Positions 29,127 to 39,520 of a DNA stretch of 64,000 bases are shown here, piece after piece. The stretch comes from Parazoarcus communis SWub3 = DSM 12120. Lineage in GTDB: Bacteria; Pseudomonadota; Gammaproteobacteria; Burkholderiales; Rhodocyclaceae. The stretch's first letter is position 1, and the number at the start of each line of letters is the position of its first letter. The stretch spans positions 36,144 through 100,143 of the forward strand of contig NZ_QKOE01000017.1 of assembly GCF_003226565.1 (NCBI RefSeq), given 5' to 3'. The position numbers were made by a program, and so were the translations under genes. Under the pieces are notes generated by a model, which was not told the DNA's origin, searched no databases, and saw only the letters and a program-made list of their open reading frames with translations.

Positions 29127-30385
29127 AGTCTTCCTTTCCGGTTCCGACCCTGCAACGGGTCGATGGTCAGCTCAAGCTCGAGGGCCTTTCCCTGACGAGT
29201 ATTGCCGAGCGCTTTGGCACCCCGACCTACGTTTATTCCCGCGCGGCCCTGAGCAGCGCCTTCAAAGCCTACCAGAACGCACTTCAGGGCCGCCCCGCAC
29301 TGGTGTGCTACGCGGTCAAGGCCAACTCCAATCTTGGCATCCTGTCGGTGTTTGCCAAGCTCGGCGCTGGCTTTGACATCGTCTCCGGCGGCGAGTTGGC
29401 CCGCGTACTGGCGGCAGGCGGCAGTCCATCCAGGGTCGTGTTTTCCGGCGTCGGCAAAAGCCGCGACGAGATGCGCCAGGCACTCGAAGCGGGCATCCGT
29501 TGCTTCAACGTCGAATCGGCGGCCGAGCTTGAGCGTCTGAACGAGGTCGCGGGCGGGCTGGGCCGGCTCGCACCCATCGCCCTGCGCGTGAATCCGGATG
29601 TCGACCCCAAGACTCACCCGTACATTTCAACCGGGCTCAAGAGCAACAAGTTCGGCGTTGCCTTTGACGAAGCGCTGACACTGTACCGGCGTGCAGCCAG
29701 TCTGCCCCACCTGAAGATCAGCGGCATTGCCTGCCATATCGGCTCACAGTTGCTGGACCCCGCACCGATGGCTGAGGCTGCCGCCAAGGTATGCGGCCTG
29801 GTGGATCAACTTGCCAGCGAAGGCATCAGTCTCGATCACATTGACCTGGGCGGCGGCCTGGGCATCTGCTACAACGACGAAAACCCGCCTGCGGTCGCCG
29901 ACTACCTGGCGCCCTTGCTCGCCGTATTCGAGGGGCGTGGCGAGGAACTGTGTTTCGAGCCCGGCCGCTCCCTGGTCGGCAATGCAGGACTGCTGCTGAC
30001 CCGGATCGAATACCTCAAGCCGGGCACAGAGAAAAACTTCGCTGTCGTCGATGCCGCGATGAACGACCTTGCCCGCCCTGCGCTCTACGACGCCTATCAT
30101 GCAGTCGTGGAAGTGGCCGCCAGTGCAACACAAAGCCAACGCTATGACGTCGTCGGCCCGATCTGCGAGAGCGGCGATTTTCTGGCCCGCGAACGCAACC
30201 TGGCAGTCAGCGAAGGAGATCTGCTGGCAATCCTTTCGGCGGGCGCTTACGGCATGACCATGAGTTCGAACTACAACACCCGAGGGCGCGCCGCTGAAGT
30301 CATGGTGGACGGCGACACGGCCCACCTGATCCGCGAGCGCGAGTCGATCGAGTCGCTCTATGCGCTCGAAAGGCTCATCGACTGA
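29123..30385 (+). CDS. lysA: Diaminopimelate decarboxylase
   Basis: Last step of lysine synthesis, PLP dependent. 420 residues. The Schiff-base Lys is in LVCYAVKANSNLG; other marks are GFDIVSGGELARVLAAGG, CHIGSQLLDPAP, the PLP-phosphate glycine run HIDLGGGLGICY, and the substrate-binding ICESGDFLAR, whose Cys comes from the partner subunit. Translationally coupled to lptM. Confidence 0.97.
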   Translation: MKSSFPVPTLQRVDGQLKLEGLSLTSIAERFGTPTYVYSRAALSSAFKAYQNALQGRPALVCYAVKANSNLGILSVFAKLGAGFDIVSGGELARVLAAGGSPSRVVFSGVGKSRDEMRQALEAGIRCFNVESAAELERLNEVAGGLGRLAPIALRVNPDVDPKTHPYISTGLKSNKFGVAFDEALTLYRRAASLPHLKISGIACHIGSQLLDPAPMAEAAAKVCGLVDQLASEGISLDHIDLGGGLGICYNDENPPAVADYLAPLLAVFEGRGEELCFEPGRSLVGNAGLLLTRIEYLKPGTEKNFAVVDAAMNDLARPALYDAYHAVVEVAASATQSQRYDVVGPICESGDFLARERNLAVSEGDLLAILSAGAYGMTMSSNYNTRGRAAEVMVDGDTAHLIRERESIESLYALERLID

Positions 30386-30429
30386 TCCCTCCGTAACATC
30401 GGGACCCGATAACGTGAGCACCTGCCAGA

Positions 30430-30468
30430 CTTGAGTCATGATCCTCGACCAGCGGATCGTGACTCAAG
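30430..30468. terminator. Long hairpin between convergent lysA and a small gene
   Basis: CTTGAGTCATGATC pairs with GATCGTGACTCAAG over 14 bp with one G-T wobble and an 11-nt loop. It fills the 94-bp convergent gap and ends 11 bp before the neighbouring stop. There is no T-run; probably a bidirectional transcript-end structure. Confidence 0.55.
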
Positions 30469-30479
30469 CCGGACATGGC

Positions 30480-30815
30480 CTAAGAACTCGAAATGGCGTC
30501 GGACGCCTCGTACAAGGCCTTGCCAAAGGCCTTCCAGGCAGGGCCACCATGAGTATGAACACCAATCTGGGCGCTCTGGCGCATCGTATCGAGCATCAAC
30601 TCGGTGAGGGCAAATAGCTCCCCAGTCAGTTTCTCGGTGCGAATTGGGCTACGCAGCAACTTCATCACGCATCCCGGCTTGCAACTCAAGGCCTGACGGG
30701 CAAGCTCACGCAGCCTGGCCTGATCATCCCAGTCCAGCCCAAGCGCGAGCCCGCGCTTGTAGATTTCGCGTTCGAGCTCGTCCGCCGTACGCGCATAATG
30801 TCCAAATCCACTCAT
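30480..30815 (-). CDS. Unrecognised small protein
   Basis: 111 residues, soluble, mostly helical by composition, with no signal peptide or membrane segment. Distinct stretches are ELEREIYKRGLALGLDWDD, KPGCVMKLLRSPIRTEK and IGVHTHGGPAWKAFGKALYE. I do not recognise a family. It reads as a real gene: normal codon use for the window, AAAGG about 10 bases before its ATG, and its own convergent hairpin with lysA. It diverges from dacB. The HTHGG stretch might be a metal or ligand site, but nothing in sequence proves a function. Confidence 0.65.
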   Translation of the reverse strand: MSGFGHYARTADELEREIYKRGLALGLDWDDQARLRELARQALSCKPGCVMKLLRSPIRTEKLTGELFALTELMLDTMRQSAQIGVHTHGGPAWKAFGKALYEASDAISSS

Positions 30816-30866
30816 TTCCCAGACCTTTCAAATTCACCGGATCGAAGTCAACCGGTGCGGACACAC

Positions 30867-32405
30867 ATGCCCTGTCACACAGCCGATTCGCCTTCATTCA
30901 CACAAGCGCAGCACCCTGTCGCCAAGACACGGCCGTACGGGCTTGAAGCGTGGCAGTGCTGCACCGCATCACTATACCGCGCCGTCCGTCAGGGCCTATG
31001 TGCAATCTGCTGCCTGCTCGCGCTGCAAACCAGCCCGCTGTACGCCAGCAGCAGCCTGCCCACCGCCGTCAGACTGGCACTCGACCGGGCTCAAGTCACT
31101 CCCGATGCGGTATCGATCTGGGTGCAGCCGGTCGACGCACCGGCACCCAGCCTGATCCACAATGCCGGCACTCCGATGAACCCCGCATCGGTCATGAAGC
31201 TCGTCACCGCCTTTGCTGCGTTCGAGCAGCTTGGTCCGGCACACATCTGGAGTACCCGGTTTGCAAGCACGGCCGCCATCACCAACGGTACGCTGACAGG
31301 CGACCTCTACCTCATCGGCAGTGGCGACCCGGTACTCGATCAGGATCGCGTCAGCCGAATGCTGCGACGATTGCGCGGCCTGGGCATCGAACGCATCGCT
31401 GGCGACATCGTGCTTGACGCGTCGGTACTCAGCCTTCCTCCGCACAACCCCGACGCCTTCGACGGACGGGGACTACGCCCGTACAACAGCGGCCCTTACG
31501 GGCTGCTGATGCATTACAACACCCAGCAACTCGCACTGTTTCCCGCACACAGCGCCAACGAAGCAGTCACCGTCATCGCCGAGCCCGCACTGGCTGGCGT
31601 GGTCATCGACAATCGCATCGTCACCTCCGGCGCCCCCTGCGAACTGTGGTACAGCGACCTCGAAGCCCGCCTGGAGCCCGGTCGCCGCCTGGTGCTGAGT
31701 GGCAGCCTGCCGGGCAGCTGTGGTCCGCGCACCTGGAGCGCGGCCCCCCTGCCCCCTGCAGAGTACGGCACCGCGCTGGTCGCCACGCTCTGGTCCGAAG
31801 CGGGTGGCCGCATCGGCGGTACCGTGCGTGAAGGCACCGCACCTGCAGGCCAATCAACGCTGATCAGCCACGAATCACCACCGCTGGCAGACATCGTACG
31901 CGACATGAACAAATGGTCCAGCAATGTCATTGCACGGCAACTCCTTGCCACGCTGGGCACCTATTCCGGCACCCCCACAAGCGACGCCGTCGCCAAGGGC
32001 GCAGAACAGGCGCAAAGAATACTGGCTGGCGCGGGCGTTGCAACCGAAGGGCTGGTGATAGAAAACGGATCCGGACTGTCGCGAATCGAACGGATCCGCG
32101 CCGCCGACCTCGGGCAGATGCTGATCGCCACCTGGTATCGGCCCTGGATGCCGGAATTCATCTCCGCACTTCCGGTCGCCGGGCTGGACGGCACCGCGCG
32201 TCGCCGGCTAGGCACCAGTCCGGCCCGCGGCCAGGCACACATCAAGACCGGCACGATCAATGGTGTGCGGGCCATCGCGGGTTATGTCCTGGACCGTCAT
32301 GGCAGGCGCCATGCGGTCGTGATGATGGTGAATCACACCAATGCTGCCAACACTGCGGACGCCCAGGATGCCTTGCTGGAGTGGGTATGGGCAGGCAAAC
32401 CCTGA
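30867..32405 (+). CDS. dacB: D-alanyl-D-alanine carboxypeptidase/endopeptidase PBP4
   Basis: Periplasmic class C penicillin-binding protein. From the ATG at 30867 it has 512 residues; the frame is open back to 30798. Active-site motifs: SVMK (NPASVMKLVTAF), SSN (NKWSSNVIARQ) and KTG (IKTGTINGVRA). A hydrophobic signal core (LCAICCLLALQTSPLYA) is seen, but about 45 polar residues precede it from this start and no alternative ATG, GTG or TTG lies closer, so the true start is uncertain. Its stop codon abuts the convergent DUF4870 gene's stop. Confidence 0.9.
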   Translation: MPCHTADSPSFTQAQHPVAKTRPYGLEAWQCCTASLYRAVRQGLCAICCLLALQTSPLYASSSLPTAVRLALDRAQVTPDAVSIWVQPVDAPAPSLIHNAGTPMNPASVMKLVTAFAAFEQLGPAHIWSTRFASTAAITNGTLTGDLYLIGSGDPVLDQDRVSRMLRRLRGLGIERIAGDIVLDASVLSLPPHNPDAFDGRGLRPYNSGPYGLLMHYNTQQLALFPAHSANEAVTVIAEPALAGVVIDNRIVTSGAPCELWYSDLEARLEPGRRLVLSGSLPGSCGPRTWSAAPLPPAEYGTALVATLWSEAGGRIGGTVREGTAPAGQSTLISHESPPLADIVRDMNKWSSNVIARQLLATLGTYSGTPTSDAVAKGAEQAQRILAGAGVATEGLVIENGSGLSRIERIRAADLGQMLIATWYRPWMPEFISALPVAGLDGTARRRLGTSPARGQAHIKTGTINGVRAIAGYVLDRHGRRHAVVMMVNHTNAANTADAQDALLEWVWAGKP

Positions 32406-32825
32406 TCAGGGCAGCGGCAGCGCCCGCCGATCGATCAAGGTCCACCAGCCGCGCACCACGCGGTACAACACCCACAGACTGGCGCCGATCAACACCAGCA
32501 CGGCCGCAGGCAAGCCAATCAGCGTGATCGCCATCAAGAGCGCCGCCATCACCCATAGCACTGCAAACCAGAAGGTCCGGATCTGCCAGCGGAAATGACT
32601 TTCCAGCCAGGTACCACGCACTGCCCCCTGCTTGACATAGTTCAGCACCACTGCCGCAATCGAAGGCAGACTGGCGATGAAGCTTCCCAGGATGGTTGCC
32701 GACCCCAGCACGCCGGTCACCACGGCAAACGCATGCAGGGCGTAGATCAGGTGAGTCAGCGTCACCATGTTTTCCGACGGCTGCCCCACCTGCAGCGGTG
32801 CGGGAACGGAATCGGGATAGGCCAT
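32406..32825 (-). CDS. DUF4870-family membrane protein
   Basis: 139 residues from the ATG at 32825, which has AGGAG ten bases upstream. Three to four hydrophobic segments: about 21-50, 55-75 and 90-125 (FAVLWVMAALLMAITLIGLP). DUF4870/Tic20-like small membrane proteins have no defined role. The stop codons of this gene and dacB share the sequence TGATCA with no base between them, so no terminator separates the convergent genes. Confidence 0.8.
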   Translation of the reverse strand: MAYPDSVPAPLQVGQPSENMVTLTHLIYALHAFAVVTGVLGSATILGSFIASLPSIAAVVLNYVKQGAVRGTWLESHFRWQIRTFWFAVLWVMAALLMAITLIGLPAAVLVLIGASLWVLYRVVRGWWTLIDRRALPLP

Positions 32826-32970
32826 TGTCGTGTCACTCCTGTTGGTAAAGGCGCTGGTCACCATCGCCTGCATGAGACATCACACCGCAAGGCTCCGATC
32901 GGGGCGACACACAACCATCCGCCCACGCAGCGAAGCAGCTACGCTCGGGCACCGACCCGCCCCCACCTGC

Positions 32971-34461
32971 TCACAGCCCAAGAGCGCCCCAGATCTCATC
33001 GACTCGGGCCTTGACTGCATCGTCCATGACGATCGGACGCCCCCATTCTCGATTGGTTTCCCCCGGCCACTTGTTGGTCGCGTCCAGCCCCATCTTGCTG
33101 CCCAGACCCGCCACCGGCGAAGCAAAGTCGAGGTAGTCGATCGGCGTGTTATCCACCAAAGTCGTGTCGCGGGTCGCATCCATGCGCGTGGTCAAGGCCC
33201 AGATCACTTCCTTCCAGTCCCGGATGTTCACATCATCATCGACCACGATGATGAACTTGGTGTACATGAACTGCCGCAAAAAACTCCAGATGCCGAACAT
33301 CACCCGCTTGGCGTGCCCGGGGTACTGCTTGCGGATGCTCACCACGGCCAGACGGTAGGAGCATCCCTCTGGCGGCAGGTAAAAGTCGACGATCTCGGTG
33401 AACTGCTTCTGCAGCAAAGGTACGAACACCTCGTTGAGCGCCACGCCCAGCATGGCAGGCTCGTCCGGTGGCTTGCCGGTGTAGGTGGAGTGGTAGATCG
33501 GATCGCGACGCATGGTGATGCGTTCAATGGTAAACACCGGAAACTCCGAGACCTCGTTGTAGTAGCCGGTGTGGTCGCCGTAAGGCCCTTCAGGCGCCAT
33601 GTCGCCGGCCTGGATCACCCCCTCGAGCACGATCTCGGCAGATGCCGGCACCTGCAAGTCGTTCCCCAGGCACTTCACCAGTTCCGTCTTCGCGCCCCGC
33701 AGCAAGCCGGCAAACTGATACTCGGAGATTGTGTCCGGCACAGGTGTCACCGCCCCTAGAATGGTCGCCGGATCACAGCCCAGCACCACCGACACAGGGA
33801 AAGGCTCACCTGGATGGGCGCGTTGATGCTCAAGAAAATCGAGCGCGCCGCCGCGATGTGCCAGCCAGCGCATGATCACCCGGTTGCGCCCGATGACCTG
33901 CTGACGGTAGATGCCCAGATTCTGCCGTTTCTTGTGCGGCCCGCGCGTCACCACCAGACCCCAGGTGATCAGCGGGGCAGCATCGCCCGGCCAGCAATGC
34001 TGGATCGGCAACCGGGCCAGATCGACCTCGTCCCCCTCCCACACCACCTGCTGGCACGGTGCCGAACGCACCTCTTTCGGTGCCATGTTCAGCACCTGCT
34101 TCAACACCGGCAGCTTGTCCCAGGCATCCTTCAGCCCCTTGGGCGGCTCCGGCTCCTTCAGATAGGCCAGCAACTTGCCAACCTCGCGCAGCGGCGTGCT
34201 CCAGTTGCCGTCCGCCACATCCTCGCCCATGCCCATCGCCACCCGTTGCGGCGTGCCAAACAGATTGGCCAGCACCGGAATCGCCTGCGGCACACCCCGG
34301 GTCAGCGGTTTTTCAAACAGCAGCGCCGGGCCACCCGCCCGCAATACACGGTCGGCGATCTCGGTCATTTCAAGATGCGTATCGACCGGCACACCAATGC
34401 GTTTCAGCTCGCCGCGAGCCTCAAGCTGAGCGATGAAGTCTCGCAAATCGTCGTATTTCAT
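32971..34461 (-). CDS. ubiD: 4-hydroxy-3-polyprenylbenzoate decarboxylase
   Basis: Decarboxylates the ubiquinone precursor after prenylation, using prenylated FMN. 496 residues, near the E. coli UbiD length. Opens [22 protein letters not shown], and conserved blocks include [26 protein letters not shown] and [10 protein letters not shown]. The flavin-prenyltransferase partner (ubiX) is not in the window. It is in a run with pyrF and ubiA on the same strand. The 158-bp gap 34462-34619 shows no supported element. Confidence 0.96.
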   Translation of the reverse strand: MKYDDLRDFIAQLEARGELKRIGVPVDTHLEMTEIADRVLRAGGPALLFEKPLTRGVPQAIPVLANLFGTPQRVAMGMGEDVADGNWSTPLREVGKLLAYLKEPEPPKGLKDAWDKLPVLKQVLNMAPKEVRSAPCQQVVWEGDEVDLARLPIQHCWPGDAAPLITWGLVVTRGPHKKRQNLGIYRQQVIGRNRVIMRWLAHRGGALDFLEHQRAHPGEPFPVSVVLGCDPATILGAVTPVPDTISEYQFAGLLRGAKTELVKCLGNDLQVPASAEIVLEGVIQAGDMAPEGPYGDHTGYYNEVSEFPVFTIERITMRRDPIYHSTYTGKPPDEPAMLGVALNEVFVPLLQKQFTEIVDFYLPPEGCSYRLAVVSIRKQYPGHAKRVMFGIWSFLRQFMYTKFIIVVDDDVNIRDWKEVIWALTTRMDATRDTTLVDNTPIDYLDFASPVAGLGSKMGLDATNKWPGETNREWGRPIVMDDAVKARVDEIWGALGL

Positions 34462-34619
34462 GAAGGCGTCTCGTTATCGGGTGCCGGAGCGCATGGCTTG
34501 CGCCCCCAGGGGGACTTATGACTCCGGCCAAGTGATTCCGTGCCCTGCGTACCGTCGAAGGACAATGGGATTCGGCAAGCCTGGATCAAACCGGAGTGCG
34601 GCATTCACGGGCCGGGCTA

Positions 34620-35432
34620 TCAACGGTGGGCGTTGATCGCATCACGGGTGTCGATCGCTGCCTGACGGGCCGCGTCGGCAAAATCTTCGCCTTTGCCCGC
34701 ATACAGGATGGCGCGAGAAGAATTGATCATCAGCCCGGTCCCCGCTGCGGTACGTCCGGCCGCCAGCGTGGCCGCGACGTCGCCGCCCTGGGCGCCGATA
34801 CCCGGCACCAGCAGCGGCATGTCTCCGGTCAGTTCGCGTACGCGTGCGATCTCCGCCGGAAAGGTGGCCCCCACGACCAGACCGCAATTGCCGCTGGCGT
34901 TCCAGTCCTGCGCCACCAGGCGGGCAACATGCTCGTACAACTTCAACCCGCCGACATCCAGGAACTGAAGGTCCGAGCCGCCCGGATTCGATGTGCGGCA
35001 AAGCAGGATCACCCCCTTGTCGGGGTAGGCCAGATAGGGATCGACCGAATCCCGCCCCATGTAAGGGTTGACCGTGATCGCATCGGCCTTGTAGCGCTCG
35101 AAGGCCTCGACCGCATACTGTTCGGCGGTGCTGCCGATATCTCCGCGCTTGGCATCCAGCACCACCGGCGTACCCGGATGACGTGCATGAATGTGCTCGA
35201 TCAGTGCCTCGAGCTGATCTTCCGCACGATGTGCGGCGAAATAGGCGATCTGAGGCTTGAAGCAGCACACCAGATCGGCGGTCGCATCGACAATCGCGCT
35301 GCAGAACGCCAGGATTGCGTCCGGCCGACCCTGCAGGTGTGCAGGAAACTTGGCCGGATCAGGATCGAGTCCGACGCAGAGCAGGCTGTTGCGCTGCTGC
35401 CAGGCAGCGCCAAGGGCGGTCATGAAGTGCAT
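34620..35432 (-). CDS. pyrF: Orotidine 5'-phosphate decarboxylase (type 2 subfamily)
   Basis: Final step of UMP synthesis. 270 residues, as expected for the longer type 2 form. The catalytic Lys/Asp block is [31 protein letters not shown] is the N-terminal substrate site, and [13 protein letters not shown] binds phosphate. Between ubiA and ubiD on the same strand; the 90-bp gap to ubiA holds nothing I can support. Confidence 0.96.
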   Translation of the reverse strand: MHFMTALGAAWQQRNSLLCVGLDPDPAKFPAHLQGRPDAILAFCSAIVDATADLVCCFKPQIAYFAAHRAEDQLEALIEHIHARHPGTPVVLDAKRGDIGSTAEQYAVEAFERYKADAITVNPYMGRDSVDPYLAYPDKGVILLCRTSNPGGSDLQFLDVGGLKLYEHVARLVAQDWNASGNCGLVVGATFPAEIARVRELTGDMPLLVPGIGAQGGDVAATLAAGRTAAGTGLMINSSRAILYAGKGEDFADAARQAAIDTRDAINAHR

Positions 35433-35522
35433 GGAAGAATCCCGGTCGGATCAGAGGGGAAAGACAAGCCAGGGGCAGGGCACCGTGATCAGCACCGGCC
35501 ACATTCGAGGACGCCTGTCCGG

Positions 35523-36404
35523 TCACACGCGACGCAACAGATCATCGACAAAAATGCCGGCAAAGATCACCGCACCCACCCAGTTATTGTGGCGGAAAGC
35601 CTTGAAGCAACGCATGCGGTCGCGGTCGCGGATCAAGCCGTAATGGTACAGGGCGATGCCCACGGCGCCGAGCAGGCCCAGAAAATACGCGACACCACGC
35701 TCACCAGCGAGGCCAATCATTGCCAGAATGGCAAATGCGGCCGCGTAGCACAGCATCACTGCAAGCACATCGAAACGGCCAAAGGTGATCGCCGAAGTGC
35801 GGATGCCGATCTTCAGGTCGTCGGGCCGGTCCACCATCGCATATTCTGTGTCGTAAGCCACCGCCCAGAAGATGTTGGCCAGCAGCATCGCCCATGCTTC
35901 CAGCGGCACCTCGCCAAGGATGGCAGCGTAGCCCATCGGGATTCCACAACCAAAGGCAATGCCCAGATAGGCCTGAGGGATGGCAAGAAAACGCTTGGTG
36001 TACGGATAGCTGCCCGCCAGGAACAAGGCCGGTAGCGACAGCCAGATCACCAGCCCATTGAGCGGCAGGATCAGCACAAAAGCCAGCAAGGACAAGCCCG
36101 CCGCCAGCAACAGGGCCTCGCGCGTACTCAGCGCACCCGTCGCCAGCGGCCGGTTGCGGGTACGCTCGACATGACCGTCGAAGTTGCGGTCGGCGTAATC
36201 GTTGATCACACAGCCAGCAGAACGCATCAGCAGCGTGCCGACGGCAAAGATCAGCAGCACATGCAGGGGCGGAAAGCCGTCTGCCGCCAGCCACAGCGCC
36301 CACAGCGTCGGCCACAGCAACAGCAGCGTGCCGATGGGCTTGTCCAGGCGCATCAGGCGGGCATAGAGGGATAAACGGTGCGGCAGGCGGTCGGTCAGCG
36401 TCAT
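35523..36404 (-). CDS. ubiA: 4-hydroxybenzoate polyprenyltransferase
   Basis: Inner-membrane enzyme that joins the polyprenyl chain to 4-hydroxybenzoate. 293 residues, eight or nine membrane helices. The first Asp-rich motif is [19 protein letters not shown], the second [17 protein letters not shown]; both bind Mg-diphosphate. Same metabolic pathway as ubiD two genes downstream. It starts 48 bp after the recG stop. Confidence 0.96.
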   Translation of the reverse strand: MTLTDRLPHRLSLYARLMRLDKPIGTLLLLWPTLWALWLAADGFPPLHVLLIFAVGTLLMRSAGCVINDYADRNFDGHVERTRNRPLATGALSTREALLLAAGLSLLAFVLILPLNGLVIWLSLPALFLAGSYPYTKRFLAIPQAYLGIAFGCGIPMGYAAILGEVPLEAWAMLLANIFWAVAYDTEYAMVDRPDDLKIGIRTSAITFGRFDVLAVMLCYAAAFAILAMIGLAGERGVAYFLGLLGAVGIALYHYGLIRDRDRMRCFKAFRHNNWVGAVIFAGIFVDDLLRRV

Positions 36405-36452
36405 TGCGGAAACAGCATTTCAGAAAAACAGCGCAACCCGCATCTTACCGGA

Positions 36453-38522
36453 TCAGGCACGCAACAAGCCTTCCCGGCTACCCAGCCAACGCGCCATCAA
36501 CCGATCCACTGCGGCGGGATCCTCGCGCAGCAAGCGTTCCGCAAGCGCCCGAGCAGGCTCGATCAGGTCGCCATCGGTCTCAAGGCTGGCATAGCGCAAC
36601 AGCGGCACACCGCTCTGGCGCGCGCCAACGAACTCGCCCGGGCCACGAATGCGCAGATCCTCGCGCGCGATCTCGAAACCATCCGTATGTTCATAGATCA
36701 CCTTGAGCCTGGCCCGGCCGGTTTCCGACAACGGCTGGGCAAAGATCAGGATGCACACCGATTCGGCCGTGCCACGCCCCACCCGCCCGCGCAACTGATG
36801 CAGTTGAGCCAGCCCGAAGCGCTCGGCATGCTCGATGACCATCAGACTGGCGTTGGGTACGTCGACACCGACCTCGATCACCGTGGTCGCCACCAGCACC
36901 TGCAACTCACCTGCCGCAAACGCGGCCATCGTCGCGGCTTTCTCGTCCGTTTTCAGCCGCCCATGAATCAGTCCGACGCGCAACTCAGGCAAGGCCGCAC
37001 ACAGGGTCTCGTAGGTTTCCACTGCGGTCTGCAACTGCAGCGCCTCGGACTCCTCAATCAACGGACAGACCCAATAGGCCTGACGACCTTCCAGGCAGGC
37101 CTCGCGCACCCGGCCGATCACCTCGTCACGACGCGCATCCGACACCAGCCGGGTGCGGATCGGTGTGCGCCCCGGCGGCAGCTCATCGAGCACCGACACA
37201 TCAAGATCAGCATAGTGGGTCATTGCCAGGGTGCGCGGAATCGGCGTCGCCGACATCATCAACATGTGCGGCCGCCGCCCGTCAGCCCCCTTGTCGCGCA
37301 AGGCCAGACGCTGACGCACGCCAAAGCGATGCTGCTCGTCGACCACCGCAAGCGCCAGGCGCGGCATGGCCACCGGATCCTCGATCAAGGCATGCGTGCC
37401 CACGGCCAGCAGGCACTCACCGCTTTGCAGCCGGGCGAGCACCACCTCCCGCTCACGCTTGCGCCGACTGCCCGACAACCAGGCCACCTCAACACCCAGT
37501 GGCGTCAGCCAGCCCGCCAGCTTGCGATAATGCTGCTCGGCCAGGATCTCGGTCGGCGCCATCATCGCCGCCTGCCAGCCGTTCTCCGCCGCCTGCAGCA
37601 TGGCCAGTGCAGCCACAATGGTCTTGCCGCTCCCCACATCCCCCTGTAGCAGGCGCTGCATCGGATGACTCGCCGCCAGGTCACGGGCAATCTCGCGCTG
37701 CGCCCGCGCCTGTGCCGCTGTCAGACCAAAGGGCAGGCCTTCGAGCAGCGCCTGGGTCAGTTGTCGACGCGCAGCCAGGGCAACCGCCACATGGGCGCGA
37801 CGGGCGTTGTAGGCGCGACGCAAACTGAGTTGCTGTACCAGCAGCTCCTCAAACTTGATCCGCTGCCATGCCGGATGATCGCGATTCTCGAGCGCAGCCG
37901 GATCGGCATCCGGCGCCGGTCGGTGCAGCGCACGCACGGCCTCGGCAAAGCCCGGCAGGCCCAGCTCGGCGAGCGTATTGGCCGGCAGTCCCTCTTCCAG
38001 CGGCACCAGGTTGAGCGCCCGCTCCACCAGCTTGCGCAAAGCAGCCTGCCCCAGGCCGGCCGTGGTCGGATAAACCGGGGTCAAGGCATCCGGCAAGGAT
38101 TCGGCCTCTTCGACCGGGCGCACTCTTGGATGCACCATCTCAAGACCAAGGAATCCACCGCGTACTTCGCCAAACAAGCGCACCCGACGCCCGGTGGCCA
38201 TCTGCTTCTGCTGTGAGGGATAGAAGTTGAGCCAGCGCGCGACCAGCGCGCCACTGGCATCGGCAATACGTGCAACCAGCTGCCGACGCGGTCGCAGCGT
38301 GACTTCGCAACTCAGCACCTCGCCTTCGACCTGGGCCGGGAAACCCGGCCGGGCCACGGCAATCGGCGTCAGCCGGGTCTCATCCTCGTACCGTAAGGGC
38401 AGATGAAGGATCAGGTCATCGAGACGATGAAGATCCAGCTTGGCCAGCCGGCTGGCCAAGGGCGTACCGGAAGCCGGCCAGCCGACAGCAGGTGGCAGGC
38501 GAGCAACAGCCGTGTCGGGCAT
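36453..38522 (-). CDS. recG: ATP-dependent DNA helicase RecG
   Basis: Remodels stalled forks and branched DNA. 689 residues. An N-terminal wedge/OB domain (about 1-165) is followed by the helicase core: Walker A GDVGSGKTIVAALAML, motif II DEQH in AVVDEQHRFGVRQR, motif III MSATPIPRTLAMT, and motif VI HQLRGRVGRGTAESVC. The C-terminal region has the RecG-type FEIAREDLRIRGPGEF. All motifs intact. Confidence 0.97.
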   Translation of the reverse strand: MPDTAVARLPPAVGWPASGTPLASRLAKLDLHRLDDLILHLPLRYEDETRLTPIAVARPGFPAQVEGEVLSCEVTLRPRRQLVARIADASGALVARWLNFYPSQQKQMATGRRVRLFGEVRGGFLGLEMVHPRVRPVEEAESLPDALTPVYPTTAGLGQAALRKLVERALNLVPLEEGLPANTLAELGLPGFAEAVRALHRPAPDADPAALENRDHPAWQRIKFEELLVQQLSLRRAYNARRAHVAVALAARRQLTQALLEGLPFGLTAAQARAQREIARDLAASHPMQRLLQGDVGSGKTIVAALAMLQAAENGWQAAMMAPTEILAEQHYRKLAGWLTPLGVEVAWLSGSRRKREREVVLARLQSGECLLAVGTHALIEDPVAMPRLALAVVDEQHRFGVRQRLALRDKGADGRRPHMLMMSATPIPRTLAMTHYADLDVSVLDELPPGRTPIRTRLVSDARRDEVIGRVREACLEGRQAYWVCPLIEESEALQLQTAVETYETLCAALPELRVGLIHGRLKTDEKAATMAAFAAGELQVLVATTVIEVGVDVPNASLMVIEHAERFGLAQLHQLRGRVGRGTAESVCILIFAQPLSETGRARLKVIYEHTDGFEIAREDLRIRGPGEFVGARQSGVPLLRYASLETDGDLIEPARALAERLLREDPAAVDRLMARWLGSREGLLRA

Positions 38523-38606
38523 GAAGCCGCCTCAGCACCTGTTGGCAGAATGCTGCGGACGGGTGACACCGCCCCCGCCCGGCGCTGCAGATCGACTCAC
38601 CCCAGC

Positions 38607-38987
38607 TCAGCCAAGCACGAGAATGGCATCGGCCTCGACGACTGCGCCCCGAGGCAGCTCCTTGACGCCGACCGCGGCACGCGCCGGATAGGGCTCGGCA
38701 AAGTAGCGCGCCATCACTTCATTCACCTTGGCAAAGTTGCCGAGATCGGTGAGGTAGATGGTGAGCTTGACTGCATCGGCCAGCGAGCCACCCGCGGCTT
38801 CTGCCACGGCTTTCAGGTTTTCGAACACGCGCACGGTCTGCGCCTCGAAACCCTCGACCAATTGCATCGATACCGGATCGAGACCGATCTGGCCCGAGCA
38901 ATACACGGTGTTACCGGTCTTGACCGCTTGTGAATAGGTGCCGATCGCGGCTGGCGCCCCCGGGGTGGAAACAATGCTGCGGCTCAT
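38607..38987 (-). CDS. RidA-family enamine/imine deaminase
   Basis: 126 residues. RidA marks: [36 protein letters not shown], and a C-terminal [20 protein letters not shown] with the Arg that binds the imino-acid carboxylate and the Glu near the end. It should hydrolyse reactive 2-aminoacrylate-type enamines made by PLP enzymes. Between fliW (33-bp gap) and recG. Confidence 0.93.
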   Translation of the reverse strand: MSRSIVSTPGAPAAIGTYSQAVKTGNTVYCSGQIGLDPVSMQLVEGFEAQTVRVFENLKAVAEAAGGSLADAVKLTIYLTDLGNFAKVNEVMARYFAEPYPARAAVGVKELPRGAVVEADAILVLG

Positions 38988-39020
38988 TGAAACTGTCCTG
39001 AGTTGATTGAATGTAAAAAG

Positions 39021-39455
39021 TCAGCCCTGCGCGCGCAAGATGATGTCGCAACCGAACTTGTTGATCACCTTCTGCAGCCCGCGGCGCGCACCAACGTTGA
39101 TGACAACCGGCGCCATGAAGTTGGCACGCAGACCCGCAGTGGCCGGATCATCATCCTCGCGGCGGACGATGATGGCCACCAGCGCGTCTTCCGGGCGTGC
39201 CAACTGCAGGACGGCCACGTCCTCATCGGTCAGCGGAAACTCGTAGGTCACGCCAAGCTGCTCCGGCCCGGTCAGCGAAAACGCCACGTCCGGATCCTCG
39301 ACGCTCTGCAGCAGGAACACCGAGGCCGCACCGCCCTCCTCATGCACCAGCACAAAGCGACGACACTGCTCAAATCCGGGCAAACCCGCCGGAAACTCGA
39401 TTACCTTGTCATCCGCGACTTCCAGAGCGCCCAACAAGGGGCTTTCGATCTTCAT
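39021..39455 (-). CDS. fliW: Flagellar assembly factor FliW
   Basis: 144 residues; start with AGGAG upstream. FliW blocks: IEFPAGLPGFEQCRRFVLV, FLLQSVEDPDVAFSL, and the C-terminal FMAPVVINVGARRGLQKV. In known systems FliW binds flagellin and the translational repressor CsrA. Here it stands alone: no csrA, flagellin or other flagellar gene lies in the window. Confidence 0.93.
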   Translation of the reverse strand: MKIESPLLGALEVADDKVIEFPAGLPGFEQCRRFVLVHEEGGAASVFLLQSVEDPDVAFSLTGPEQLGVTYEFPLTDEDVAVLQLARPEDALVAIIVRREDDDPATAGLRANFMAPVVINVGARRGLQKVINKFGCDIILRAQG

Positions 39456-39520
39456 GTTTCTCTCTCCTCCCGACTCGATTCAAATGTTCCTGCAAGACAG
39501 CCACCAACAGACAGCCTGGG

